Source: Gaiella occulta
Lineage (GTDB): Bacteria > Actinomycetota > Thermoleophilia > Gaiellales > Gaiellaceae
Direction of reading: 5' to 3'
DNA length: 64,000 nucleotides
Assembly (NCBI RefSeq): GCF_003351045.1
Contig: NZ_QQZY01000008.1
Span: forward strand, 1-64,000
In this document: one piece after another, positions 15,760-23,862 of the stretch
How positions within the stretch are numbered: the first letter of the stretch is position 1
Layout: each line of letters opens with the position of its first letter
Program-made: the position numbers and the translations under genes
Notes under the pieces: model-generated
The model's database searches: none
The model's input: the letters and a program-made list of their open reading frames with translations, nothing else
Told to the model about the DNA's origin: nothing

Positions 15760-15965
15760 CAGGCCGCCCGTCCGCCCGCCGGCCACTGCACGACGTCCAC
15801 ACCGACCTCGATCGACACGGGATCGCTCAGCCACTGCATCGAGCCCATCTCGATCGGCTCGTCATCCAGGGGATCGACCGCGCCGCCGTCGTCGTCCCAA
15901 CGAAGCAAGGCGATCTCGTCGGGCGTCATTACGTCACGGTCGCCGTAGGGAACCAGTTCCGACAT
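15759..15965 (-). CDS. Small acidic protein (68 aa), first gene of the second element operon
   Basis: Begins MSELVPYGDRDVMTPDE and is strongly acidic in the middle (LLRWDDDGGAVDPLDDEPIEM). An AGAGGGG ribosome site lies upstream of the ATG at 15965. Its stop overlaps the next start, so it is co-translated with the four-TM protein. No family recognised. It faces the rightward operon across a 97-base divergent intergenic region. Confidence 0.6.
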   Translation of the reverse strand: MSELVPYGDRDVMTPDEIALLRWDDDGGAVDPLDDEPIEMGSMQWLSDPVSIEVGVDVVQWPAGGRAA

Positions 15966-16062
15966 TCCGTGCCCCTCTCTCGTCGTTGACCGGTCTGATG
16001 CCGGCTGGCTCGATCGTGCGCGTCCGTCCTGGGCATCCGGGAGGTGCGAAACTGGGCATGAA

Positions 16063-16965
16063 GTGGGCACACCAGATCGCACTGCTCCGGCCGATGACGT
16101 CGTCCCGCCTCCGCTCGACGAGTTGACAGCGGCCCTCAAACGCGGCATTCGCGTCGGCCTTCCGGTCAAGCCCGACGCGGCACCGGAGGTACTCCTCGAG
16201 CTTCGCGGTGTACGCGCCCGAGCGATCGATGCGGGCCGCTTCCTCAGCCGAGTCAAAGCCCTAAACGGGCTCCTGCATGGATTTCTAACGGGCCTGGGAG
16301 AGGGAGAAGAGGCGCGGGCGCTGCGATGCCTCTTCGCCGTTCATGCAGAGGACCGGGGGACGACTCTCACGCATCGCAGACGGCGCGCCGCTGGCATCTT
16401 GGGCTACAACGACACCCACTTCCGCAAGCACATCGAGCCGCGACTCCTACGAGACTTCGCCTGGCTCCTTCACGAAGACAGCCAGACCTACACGCCCCGA
16501 AGCCGGAAGGCGCCGCCCAAGATCGAGATCTCGGGCGACACGCCGACTCTGACCCCGGGGGAAGTCAACGAGCACGAAGAGCTCGTCTCGCGCATCTGGG
16601 CTCTCGTCTACGAACTCCGTGCGGAACTCATCTGCAAGGCTCGGCTCGAGGCCGAAGGGGATCAAACGGCGCAAGCGGAGGTTGATGACGCTTCCGGCAC
16701 CAGCCTATGGCTCGTCGCCCGGCTCCTCAGCCGGATGCACGACTATCTCGATCGCTACGGCGAACGCATCCTCCACGGTGAAGCCGAGTTCAACGCCGAA
16801 GGCCTCATCCGCCTCGCCGGGTGGAGCTACGAGCTCAGCCCAGAGCAAGCGAAGCACCTGCGGTACATACTCGCCAAGAGCGGCGGTGATCGCGCCAGCT
16901 TCATATCGGAAGCCCGCGCCTACCTACGCGGGGCGCCAACCGAAAGTAGCGAGGTAGACAAATGA
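16063..16965 (+). CDS. Conserved-looking helical protein heading the biosynthetic operon
   Basis: A 300-aa soluble, mainly helical protein. The segment HRRRRAAGILGYNDTHFRKHIEPRLLRDFAWLLHEDSQTY (about residues 104-143) resembles a helix-turn-helix that precedes DNA-binding or sensing domains in actinobacterial proteins. The GTG start at 16063 is tentative; no strong ribosome site is visible. Its stop overlaps the creatininase start (ATGA at 16962-16965), tying it to the biosynthetic operon, although the leftward element genes begin only 97 bases away. It may be a pathway regulator; this is inference. Confidence 0.6.
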   Translation: MGTPDRTAPADDVVPPPLDELTAALKRGIRVGLPVKPDAAPEVLLELRGVRARAIDAGRFLSRVKALNGLLHGFLTGLGEGEEARALRCLFAVHAEDRGTTLTHRRRRAAGILGYNDTHFRKHIEPRLLRDFAWLLHEDSQTYTPRSRKAPPKIEISGDTPTLTPGEVNEHEELVSRIWALVYELRAELICKARLEAEGDQTAQAEVDDASGTSLWLVARLLSRMHDYLDRYGERILHGEAEFNAEGLIRLAGWSYELSPEQAKHLRYILAKSGGDRASFISEARAYLRGAPTESSEVDK

Positions 16966-17753
16966 GTCGTGATTCGCGCGATCAACAGAGCGGGCACGTG
17001 AGCAAACTAGAAGATCTTTCGACCAATGAGGTCGAGCAAATTGCACATCGCGGGCGCGTGATTCTCCTCCTACCCGTTGGTTCCACCGAGCAGCACGGAC
17101 CGCATCTTCCGCTTGCTACGGATACGATTCTTGCGGAGACGTACGCAGATAGATTCGCAACGGCGTATCGGCAGGACTTCGACTGGTTCGTACTTCCGTC
17201 TATTGCGTACGGGTACTGCCCGGAACACTCCGGCTTTTCCGGAACTGTTGGTGTAGCCGGTACAGATCTTCTTCAAACAGTGGTTGCTGTTTGTCAATCA
17301 GCAAGCGCATCGTGCGCCGCAACGGGCGTGGTTATCGTGAACGGCCATGGCGGCAATCGACCCATCCTTGAAATTGCGTGCCGAACATTGGCGGATCAGA
17401 ATGATGTGAGGACGCTTGTAGTCCATCCATCCGCTCTCGCGGCAGTTACGGGGCAGCCAGGGATTCCAGAAGTACACGGCGGCCGTTCCGAGACATCGGT
17501 AATGCTGGCGACGCGACCCGACCTCGTTTACCTCGACAGGTGGGGGAAGGATGACCAACTCGACATAGATGCCGAGTTCATCAGGAAGTTCGTCACCAAC
17601 CGTGGAATTGACGCGCCGTGGCTGACGCATGATCCGAGAGTAGGGCGTTCCGGCGTGATCGGTGATCCAACTGGTGCAGACGCAGATATAGGACGGTCGA
17701 TTCTTACGGCAGCAGTGAACAGTTTTCGCGCAGTCGTGGATTGGTTTTCGTGA
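16962..17753 (+). CDS. Creatininase-family amidohydrolase (MftE/ArfB-like)
   Basis: A metal-dependent amidohydrolase of the creatininase fold, related to creatininase, the peptidase MftE of mycofactocin synthesis and archaeal formamide hydrolases. Metal ligands are visible in LLPVGSTEQHGPHLPLATDT (Glu, His and Asp) and VVIVNGHGGNRP; a further Glu lies in EVHGGRSETSVML. Length (263 aa) is typical. The ATG overlaps the preceding stop and the gene's own stop overlaps the next GTG. In a biosynthetic operon it would hydrolyse an amide or formamide of an intermediate; the substrate is unknown. Confidence 0.88.
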   Translation: MSRDSRDQQSGHVSKLEDLSTNEVEQIAHRGRVILLLPVGSTEQHGPHLPLATDTILAETYADRFATAYRQDFDWFVLPSIAYGYCPEHSGFSGTVGVAGTDLLQTVVAVCQSASASCAATGVVIVNGHGGNRPILEIACRTLADQNDVRTLVVHPSALAAVTGQPGIPEVHGGRSETSVMLATRPDLVYLDRWGKDDQLDIDAEFIRKFVTNRGIDAPWLTHDPRVGRSGVIGDPTGADADIGRSILTAAVNSFRAVVDWFS

Positions 17754-19732
17754 CGGCGGCGTCCGGCGAAGTCCGCAATTTCGCCGCGATGCTTGACTAT
17801 GTTGCGCTCTGCCTTCTTCACCTCGTTGACAATCCGTCGCGCGAGCGGCCGCTGGGTTCGGAGGATGTAAAGCCACGTGTCTCGGGTCACTGGGGCTGTG
17901 TCCCCGGTATCACCCGACTCCTTGCGTCATTGACCGACGCGTCTGCAACGCTGGCAGTCACTCCCCGAGTGGTGCTAGGTACAGGACACGCGGGCGCAGC
18001 ATGGCTCGCATGGTCTTTCTACTGCGGTGCTCTCGCTGCGCGAGGCTACCCGCCGACGCGGGACGGGCTCGTCACGTTGTGTCGCGATTTCGGGACGGTT
18101 ATGCCGACCGAGATCAGCGCCGACTGGCCCGGCGTCGCCTGGGCCGGCGGAGCCCTTGGGCATGCGCTGGGAGTGGCACAGGGTATTTCGGTCGCCTCTC
18201 CGGAGCCGGTCGTTGTGATTATCGGAGATGGAGAATTTGAGACTGGCTCGACTCTCGCCAGCCTCTTGGCGCCTATTGAAGCGCCTCGAGCACGCCAGCC
18301 TCTCGTGCTCGTGAACTTGAATGCTCAACGGATGACCGGGTCCAGCATCCTTGGTCGTTTAACCCCAGGTGAACGGAGGGCTCTAGTTGAACCGTTGGGG
18401 TGGGCGACCACGGAGGTCACCTCAAGCGATCTTGACGGCCTGAGTCGGCAGATCGTGGCTGGCCTCAGCCACGCAGATCGTCCGCATCTCATCATGCTGC
18501 GGTCAGAGAAGGGAGAAGGCGCGCCGCCGCTCCCCGATGGAACTGTGACTGTGGGAACACCGAGGGTGCACAAGGCTCCGATGCGCCGGCTGTCGACGGC
18601 AGCGGCTGTTGAGTGGCTCGACGGGTGGCTTGAGCTCTACCAGCCGCAGACCCGGTTCAACGCTGATGGACGACTGAGGGTGCAGTCACGTCTTGCCGAC
18701 CACGCGCGGCTGATTGTCGAAAAGAGCGGCCCTACCTTGGTGATGGGTGATGCTGGCAACGCAGGCTCGTCGAAACTCGCTATGTCCAACCGCAGCGGCA
18801 AGCGCAGCGACGCGAGCACGATATCGCACGGTCTAGTGGAGATCGCGGCGGCCAAAGCGGGACTCGTGGTGGCTTGCCCGGACGAGCTGGAGTCGAATCA
18901 ATTAGAGGCGCTCCGACAAACTGGACACAACGTCTACGAGCAGCTGTCAGAAGAACAGTGTGTTACATATGCGATGGGCGCAACGCTCGCTGGGCAACCA
19001 GCCTGGTTCATCTCGTACATAGGTTTCATGCTCTACGCGAACCCAATCCTCAATCAGCATTTTTTGCAGATCTCGTCGCGGCGCCAGCGGGACCAAAACG
19101 CGGTTCAACTCGCGCGGTTGACAATTATTTTGACCTCTTTAGGTTGGTCCAACGTCTACTCGCATCGAGACGACTCGGGTCTAGCAATGTTGACTTCTCT
19201 TCCGCCAGGCCTATGTTCTTTCCTGTTGCCGCATGATGCGCATGATATCTATGACTCCCTTGATCAATCAGGGACACCGGTCGAGTGCGTCGTCTACGAT
19301 AAATGGGAGCCGCCTTCGCCGCCGGCCGATGACATAGACCACTTGGGCGTAAAGCATTGGTATCTTGGCGATGCATCTGGCTCCGGAAGTGACATCGGTC
19401 TGATCGTCTTGGGTAACTCCCATACACGGACGGCCCTCGAGGCGGCACTTGTTCTTTCGCAGAAAACCCCAGTCCATGTCTCTGCTCCGACGCGTCTTGT
19501 TCTTGCGGAGAAAGGACTACAGGAGGCGGCCACCAACTCGATTGTGGTTTCGTCGTTTTCGAGAGCCATTACCGAGTCGATGCTTCATTGGATCCCGATC
19601 GAATTGCCGAGTCAGCCTCTAATGCGGGTCCTCGTAAACTCTCAGGATGCTGTGACAGCCGAGGCAGTGCGCCGCGCGTCACGATGCCGGGTGAGTGACC
19701 TCGTTACTGCCGGCGAGCAGCTAATTGGGTGA
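17750..19732 (+). CDS. Phosphoketolase-like thiamine diphosphate enzyme
   Basis: Carries the hallmark order of D-xylulose-5-P/fructose-6-P phosphoketolases: GHWGCVPG (residues 47-54), GTGHAGAAWLA (77-87), PTEISADWPGVAWAGGALGHALGVAQG and the ThDP-Mg motif GDGEFETG (159-166), then LVNLNAQRMTG. Middle and C-terminal transketolase-like domains follow, with the catalytic-type Glu in VYEQLSEEQCVTYAMG. At about 660 aa it is clearly shorter than canonical phosphoketolases (near 790-800), and segments after residue 200 have diverged, so the donor substrate may differ. GTG 17750 overlaps the previous stop (GTGA). It probably makes an acyl or ketol fragment for the pathway. Confidence 0.82.
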   Translation: MTAASGEVRNFAAMLDYVALCLLHLVDNPSRERPLGSEDVKPRVSGHWGCVPGITRLLASLTDASATLAVTPRVVLGTGHAGAAWLAWSFYCGALAARGYPPTRDGLVTLCRDFGTVMPTEISADWPGVAWAGGALGHALGVAQGISVASPEPVVVIIGDGEFETGSTLASLLAPIEAPRARQPLVLVNLNAQRMTGSSILGRLTPGERRALVEPLGWATTEVTSSDLDGLSRQIVAGLSHADRPHLIMLRSEKGEGAPPLPDGTVTVGTPRVHKAPMRRLSTAAAVEWLDGWLELYQPQTRFNADGRLRVQSRLADHARLIVEKSGPTLVMGDAGNAGSSKLAMSNRSGKRSDASTISHGLVEIAAAKAGLVVACPDELESNQLEALRQTGHNVYEQLSEEQCVTYAMGATLAGQPAWFISYIGFMLYANPILNQHFLQISSRRQRDQNAVQLARLTIILTSLGWSNVYSHRDDSGLAMLTSLPPGLCSFLLPHDAHDIYDSLDQSGTPVECVVYDKWEPPSPPADDIDHLGVKHWYLGDASGSGSDIGLIVLGNSHTRTALEAALVLSQKTPVHVSAPTRLVLAEKGLQEAATNSIVVSSFSRAITESMLHWIPIELPSQPLMRVLVNSQDAVTAEAVRRASRCRVSDLVTAGEQLIG

Positions 19733-20808
19733 AATTGCTAGAATTGGTACTTGGAGAGCTGAGGTATTCGAGGGGAGAGCCGAGGTTGAGCGCCGACGGC
19801 CGAGACGGCAGTCTGATCAGATTGAACTTGTATGGCCTTCGGTCGCCTTCGTACGGAGGCCGTGCTCGGCTGCACCTCACGCTTATTGATGACGAAGAAG
19901 CGCGCGAGTGGCGTCTCATCCTGCCCACCGGGCAGGAGAACAGTCCTTTTGAACTGCGCGACGGCGAGCTTTGCGACGATGGGCTTCCGATCGGGACGGC
20001 GTGTGAAGTCGAGCATGACGACGCCAAGCTCGGCTACTTCCGTAACGGCCTGAAGAGCGTCACGCTCAATACGAATCGGAGGTCGCTTTGTACGGGCTGC
20101 GTGTTTTGTCCAAATACCGGCCTAGAAGGGAACGACCCAGTTCTGACAGACCTGGAGCGCTACTTGTCAGCATGGGTCGACAGTACGCTCACCAGTCACC
20201 AGCTTGCTTCGCTGTCGGGCGTTACCGACGTGACCCTTTCTACAGGTTGCTTTGGTGAAGAAGACGCGGCTGTCAGGCATATGGGCCACGTGCGGCGCAT
20301 TCTCTCCACCTACGGCTTTCGCGGGCGCCTCGGAATCCTGAGCTCGGTCATACGTACGCGCTCCGGGTTCAACGCTCTGAACGACGCAGCGGGACCAGCG
20401 GCAGTCATTCTCACGCTTGAGTGCGTGAACCGGCGCGCGTTGATCTTGAAGCGCACGAAGGCGGACCTCAGTGTGACCGACGCAGTCGAGGTTCTCGACA
20501 ATGGGCGTCTTGCCGGCGTGGATACCGGTGTAACGCTTGTCGTTGGGCTCGATTCAATCGAGGCAGTAACCGAATGGCTCCGACGCGCTGCATCGACGCT
20601 CACGATGTTTCCGAACCTGCAGATTTTTCAAGCGCACGGTCCCTTCATGGCTGCCTTCCGCCATCCGGGAGCCGAGACTCACGAGTTCTTCTTGAAGGCT
20701 CGGCGGTCATTCGAGAACGTCTTGAAGCAGTATCCGACCCGGCCCGACCTATGGTCGAACTACCGACCCCTCTGGTACTACGAGTACGCGGGTCAGCCCG
20801 TCGTATGA
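19729..20808 (+). CDS. Radical-SAM-like protein with CX2CX2C cluster motif
   Basis: Residues 121-127 read C-TG-C-VF-C, within NTNRRSLCTGCVFCPN, giving CX2CX2C instead of the canonical CX3CX2C of radical SAM enzymes. The downstream layout is that of a partial TIM barrel: VTDVTLSTGCFGEEDAAVRHMGHVRRIL in place of the GGE motif, then VILTLECVNRRALILKR, GVDTGVTLVVGLDS and a C-terminal IFQAHGPFM. Length is 359 aa. Start (GTGA) and stop (ATGA) overlap the neighbouring genes. I infer a 4Fe-4S radical enzyme; the unusual Cys spacing could instead mean an atypical subfamily or another metal site. Confidence 0.75.
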   Translation: MKLLELVLGELRYSRGEPRLSADGRDGSLIRLNLYGLRSPSYGGRARLHLTLIDDEEAREWRLILPTGQENSPFELRDGELCDDGLPIGTACEVEHDDAKLGYFRNGLKSVTLNTNRRSLCTGCVFCPNTGLEGNDPVLTDLERYLSAWVDSTLTSHQLASLSGVTDVTLSTGCFGEEDAAVRHMGHVRRILSTYGFRGRLGILSSVIRTRSGFNALNDAAGPAAVILTLECVNRRALILKRTKADLSVTDAVEVLDNGRLAGVDTGVTLVVGLDSIEAVTEWLRRAASTLTMFPNLQIFQAHGPFMAAFRHPGAETHEFFLKARRSFENVLKQYPTRPDLWSNYRPLWYYEYAGQPVV

Positions 20809-21281
20809 CCCACGTGTCTGTTCAAGTTCCTAGCGAGGCCAATAAACAACGCGCAGCGATCGCGGTGTCACCGTATGGGCGCTTCCTTGTTCTGCCTGCT
20901 CCGAACGTCGCTCGAGATTCCGCTGCAGTCGTGCGCGTCGTCATCGATGGAGCAAGTCGGAAAGCGCTGTATCTTGCGCAGCATCAGGGAGCCGTCCTGG
21001 CCGGCGATGATGTAAACGCTGCCCTCTTGAATCGCCGCATGGGAGAAATCGTCGATGTGGTGATCGAACACTCTCGGCCGATCGCGCCTGTGGGGTTTCC
21101 GCAAAGTGAGGCGCTGCTCTTCCGGAATCTAAGTGGTGTGCTATCCGACGAGCAGTTCCGGCATGCGATCCTGTTCGTTCGGGAGGCCGAGCATCCTGAC
21201 GTGCGCGACCAGAGGTTGACGATGTTGGCGCAATTGGTGAGCGGACGGGCCAAGACGGATGTCGTCGCGGGAGCCAGATAG
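20805..21281 (+). CDS. Unknown 158-aa protein of the biosynthetic operon
   Basis: Begins MTHVSVQVPSEANKQRA at an ATG overlapping the radical-SAM stop. It looks like a compact beta-rich N-terminal half (AAIAVSPYGRFLVLPAPN...VVRVVIDGASRKALYLAQ) and a helical C-terminal half. There are no cysteines, no signal peptide and no TM segment. No family recognised. Placement directly after the radical-SAM gene could make it a substrate carrier or a recognition partner; its size and lack of a leader/core layout argue against a RiPP precursor. The stop overlaps the next GTG as TAGTG. Confidence 0.65.
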   Translation: MTHVSVQVPSEANKQRAAIAVSPYGRFLVLPAPNVARDSAAVVRVVIDGASRKALYLAQHQGAVLAGDDVNAALLNRRMGEIVDVVIEHSRPIAPVGFPQSEALLFRNLSGVLSDEQFRHAILFVREAEHPDVRDQRLTMLAQLVSGRAKTDVVAGAR

Positions 21282-22054
21282 TGCAGAGCCACTCTGCGCC
21301 GCACCGAGCCACGGCTGAGCAGAAGGCAGCCTTCGCTCGCACCGGCGCAGTGGCCGTGCGCAAGGCGGTGCCGCGCGCGCAGATTGACCGCATCCACAGG
21401 GATCTTCTCGAGTGGCTTGTCCAAGCGCCAGATGATCCCGATGCGATAGCTGCGTACACGAGACGAACGTTCGCGGAGGACATGTCGGAGCGACCTGAAA
21501 TCCTCGCCCTGTTTTACGATAGTCCGTTAGTCGATCTGGCATCGTCCCTAGTCGAGCCGCTTGAGCTAGAGAATGTCGAGCGGGCGCAGGTTCAAGTCAG
21601 GCTTCCCGAACGCGCCGGCGGCGCTGCCCAACCAGAGAAGCCGGTACACGTCGATGGTCTTTGGTGCGGCCATCTTCCGTCGGGGACGCTGAACTCTTTT
21701 AGCATGCTCGTTGGAATAGCGGCCTCACAGGTCGCGACGTCATCTGGACCGCTCCGCTTCATCCCGGGTGGGCACCTCCTGGTGGCCGACTGGATACGCA
21801 CACATGGAGATGCTCCACCCGGAGATGGGTACGAAGCTCCAGAGCCTATTCGGACCAAGCTCTCCCAGAACTTCGTCGCCGAGCCGGGCGATGCGATCAT
21901 CCTTCACTATCTTTGCCCACATGCCGCCGGCTTGAACCGGTTGCCTAATCCAAGAGTGATGATCTATTTTAGACTGAAAGTTGTCGATCACGACGGGAGA
22001 GTTTTATTGGCTGACCCCTTTGCTGATTTCCCAAGCTTGCGGCGTAATGGTTAA
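21281..22054 (+). CDS. Phytanoyl-CoA dioxygenase (PhyH) family oxygenase
   Basis: A predicted Fe(II)/2-oxoglutarate-dependent oxygenase. The metal triad is visible as His and Asp in KPVHVDGLWCGH and the distal His in ILHYLCPHAAGLN. The basic residue for 2-oxoglutarate is likely the Arg in NPRVMIYFR. GPLRFIPGGHLL is typical of the family between these motifs. Length 257 aa. It would hydroxylate, desaturate or cyclise an intermediate of the pathway. The GTG start shares its G with the preceding TAG stop. Confidence 0.85.
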   Translation: MQSHSAPHRATAEQKAAFARTGAVAVRKAVPRAQIDRIHRDLLEWLVQAPDDPDAIAAYTRRTFAEDMSERPEILALFYDSPLVDLASSLVEPLELENVERAQVQVRLPERAGGAAQPEKPVHVDGLWCGHLPSGTLNSFSMLVGIAASQVATSSGPLRFIPGGHLLVADWIRTHGDAPPGDGYEAPEPIRTKLSQNFVAEPGDAIILHYLCPHAAGLNRLPNPRVMIYFRLKVVDHDGRVLLADPFADFPSLRRNG

Positions 22055-22694
22055 AACGCTGTCGCAGGCTGAAATCGCCGAGGCAGCCCAGGCGCTGGCT
22101 GATGATGAACTAGTAGTCGCCCCGACGGCTCGGTGGTATATGGTTTGCGGTCGCGCTCGCTGCTCGACCACAGCGTCTCGCATCTTCCGCGCGAAGGCGA
22201 GACCAAACAGCAAGGTTCTCATGCTGTGCCTCGGCCAGCCGGATTGGGCCGAAGAACTCTTTCTGCTCACCGATGAGGCGCGGGTCCTCGCAGCCCATTT
22301 TTGGCCCGGAGATCTACTGCTAAAGCTGCGGTGGCGATCACAGAGTCAGAGTGCTCTTCATCCTGGTGTCGGTGAGCCTATCGCGCTCGTCGGCGTGCCG
22401 AACGATCCCCTCGGAGACCTCGCAAGGGCGCTAGGCGAGCCGCTCGTGGCGTCTAGCGCCAACGTGTCAGGCGACCTCGACGCGCAAGGCACGGAACCCG
22501 CCATATCCGTGGATGAAGCCAGACGGTTTGTTGAGTTGTCTAGCGAACCGATTCGCGTCGTCGTTGATGGCGGCATCGCGCCACAGGCAAGGCATTTGAC
22601 TGTCGTGGATGCCTCTAGAGAGCGCGCCAGTCTAGAGCGAGAGGGTACTCTTCACCCGAGAGCCGTCGCGGCAGCGCTCGGACGTGCGCTCTAG
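22047..22694 (+). CDS. Sua5/YciO/YrdC-family enzyme, pathway-specific paralogue
   Basis: The YrdC fold normally makes threonylcarbamoyl-AMP from Thr, bicarbonate and ATP; related domains supply carbamoyl-adenylate in HypF and antibiotic carbamoyltransferases. Catalytic hallmarks are kept: KARPNSKVLML (KxR) and VASSANVSGD (SxN). The usual N-terminal PTETVYGL loop has become PTARWYMVCG, suggesting a changed acceptor site. At 215 aa it is YrdC-like in length, without the Sua5 C-terminal domain. ATG 22047 overlaps the PhyH stop by 8 bases; the longer frame is rejected. A carbamoylation or carboxyl-activation role in the pathway is inferred. Confidence 0.8.
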   Translation: MVKTLSQAEIAEAAQALADDELVVAPTARWYMVCGRARCSTTASRIFRAKARPNSKVLMLCLGQPDWAEELFLLTDEARVLAAHFWPGDLLLKLRWRSQSQSALHPGVGEPIALVGVPNDPLGDLARALGEPLVASSANVSGDLDAQGTEPAISVDEARRFVELSSEPIRVVVDGGIAPQARHLTVVDASRERASLEREGTLHPRAVAAALGRAL

Positions 22695-23862
22695 GAGGCC
22701 AGAAGCCTCGGGCGAGATCCTCGCCGAGGTCGCGCGTCTCGTGCGCCAGGCCATCGGCCGGCGGCTTGTGGTGCTCATAGGGCCATCTGCACAGAGCCGC
22801 GCGATTGCGCTCTACTTTGCGGCATTCACAGGCGTTGTCGGGATGCGTGATGCTGGGACGGGAGTCGGTGGGCACACAGAGCTCGTTTCCGAGATCTTGG
22901 CACGCCTGGACGCCTGCCTCAGAGACCCCGGTGAGCGCTTGTTGCTACCGCTCGCGAGGCTCGGAAGTCCGGATCAAGTGGTTATCTACGCTGGCTCGTA
23001 TCCAACGGTTGCGAAATGCGGCCTCTACACCGTAATCGGGTCTCGACCAACCGTGCCTGAAGAGATTGAATCGAAAGCAGCTCAATTCACCATCCTGCCG
23101 CCGCACACGATTCCCAATCATCAACGGTGTCCCGCGTTAGTCGCGAACCGTCGTTGCGCGGAGATGGTGAAGAAGGGATCAGTCGTTGCACACGCGGCAA
23201 ACATCGGCGATGTCGCAACGATGGCGACAGCGGCCGCTCGCTTTGTCGCTGCGGACAGCTCCCCTGAGCAGTGCGAGCGCATTTTGAGCTCACTCAATGC
23301 TCGGGGAGATATTTTCCTATGCCAGTTCGTTCCTGGGACGCCTGTAACCGTCTACGGGTACGTGACCGATCGCAGCGTCGTCGTATCAGGAGTGTACGAG
23401 GCACTCAACGAGGTTGATCTCACCACAGGTGTGATCTATGCGGGAGGAGTAAGAGGCGCCGGTGTCCGCGACTCCGACGCAGCCCTCATACAGCATGTCG
23501 TCTCATTCGCGATACGGCATTCGGCAGGCGTGCTGAACTACGCCGGCGCGTTTTGCATCGACGGGGTGTGGGCGCAGGGGCAGTTCGCCGTACTCGATCT
23601 GAACCTTCGGTCGTGCGCCGGAGCGCGAAGGTTACTTGGCGACATAGGCATCGATCTGCCGGCCCCCGTTGTCGACCTCGCTCTGCGCGAGAGTCAAGCA
23701 GACGACAGCCATGACCTCATGATTGCCTTGGCGACTGAAGCAAGAAGGCATTGGCCTAGCCCGCACGATCTGACCCTCTGGGAGAGATCTGAACCGATCA
23801 CGGCTTCCGAAGAGTGGACGGCCGCGCCGGGCCGTGTCGAACTCGCAAGAATCGTCAGATGA
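22684..23862 (+). CDS. ATP-grasp-like ligase
   Basis: The central and C-terminal parts resemble an ATP-grasp core. A middle segment ends in IFLCQFVPGTPVTVYGYVTDRSVVVSGVYEALN, like the strand that carries the substrate loop, and the C-terminal YAGAFCIDGVWAQGQFAVLDLNLRSCAG holds the D-x-N-x-R metal and phosphate motif. The N-terminal 100 residues form a Rossmann-like pre-grasp domain (RRLVVLIGPSAQSRAIALYFAAF). Such enzymes join a carboxylate to an amine or similar nucleophile through an acyl phosphate. GTG 22684 overlaps the preceding stop by 11 bases. Length 392 aa. Confidence 0.7.
   Translation: MRSRRPEASGEILAEVARLVRQAIGRRLVVLIGPSAQSRAIALYFAAFTGVVGMRDAGTGVGGHTELVSEILARLDACLRDPGERLLLPLARLGSPDQVVIYAGSYPTVAKCGLYTVIGSRPTVPEEIESKAAQFTILPPHTIPNHQRCPALVANRRCAEMVKKGSVVAHAANIGDVATMATAAARFVAADSSPEQCERILSSLNARGDIFLCQFVPGTPVTVYGYVTDRSVVVSGVYEALNEVDLTTGVIYAGGVRGAGVRDSDAALIQHVVSFAIRHSAGVLNYAGAFCIDGVWAQGQFAVLDLNLRSCAGARRLLGDIGIDLPAPVVDLALRESQADDSHDLMIALATEARRHWPSPHDLTLWERSEPITASEEWTAAPGRVELARIVR

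Noticed and set aside
20805-21281. RiPP precursor for the adjacent radical-SAM-like protein
   Set aside because: At 158 residues it is folded-looking, with no Gly-Gly leader boundary, no Cys and no repetitive core.
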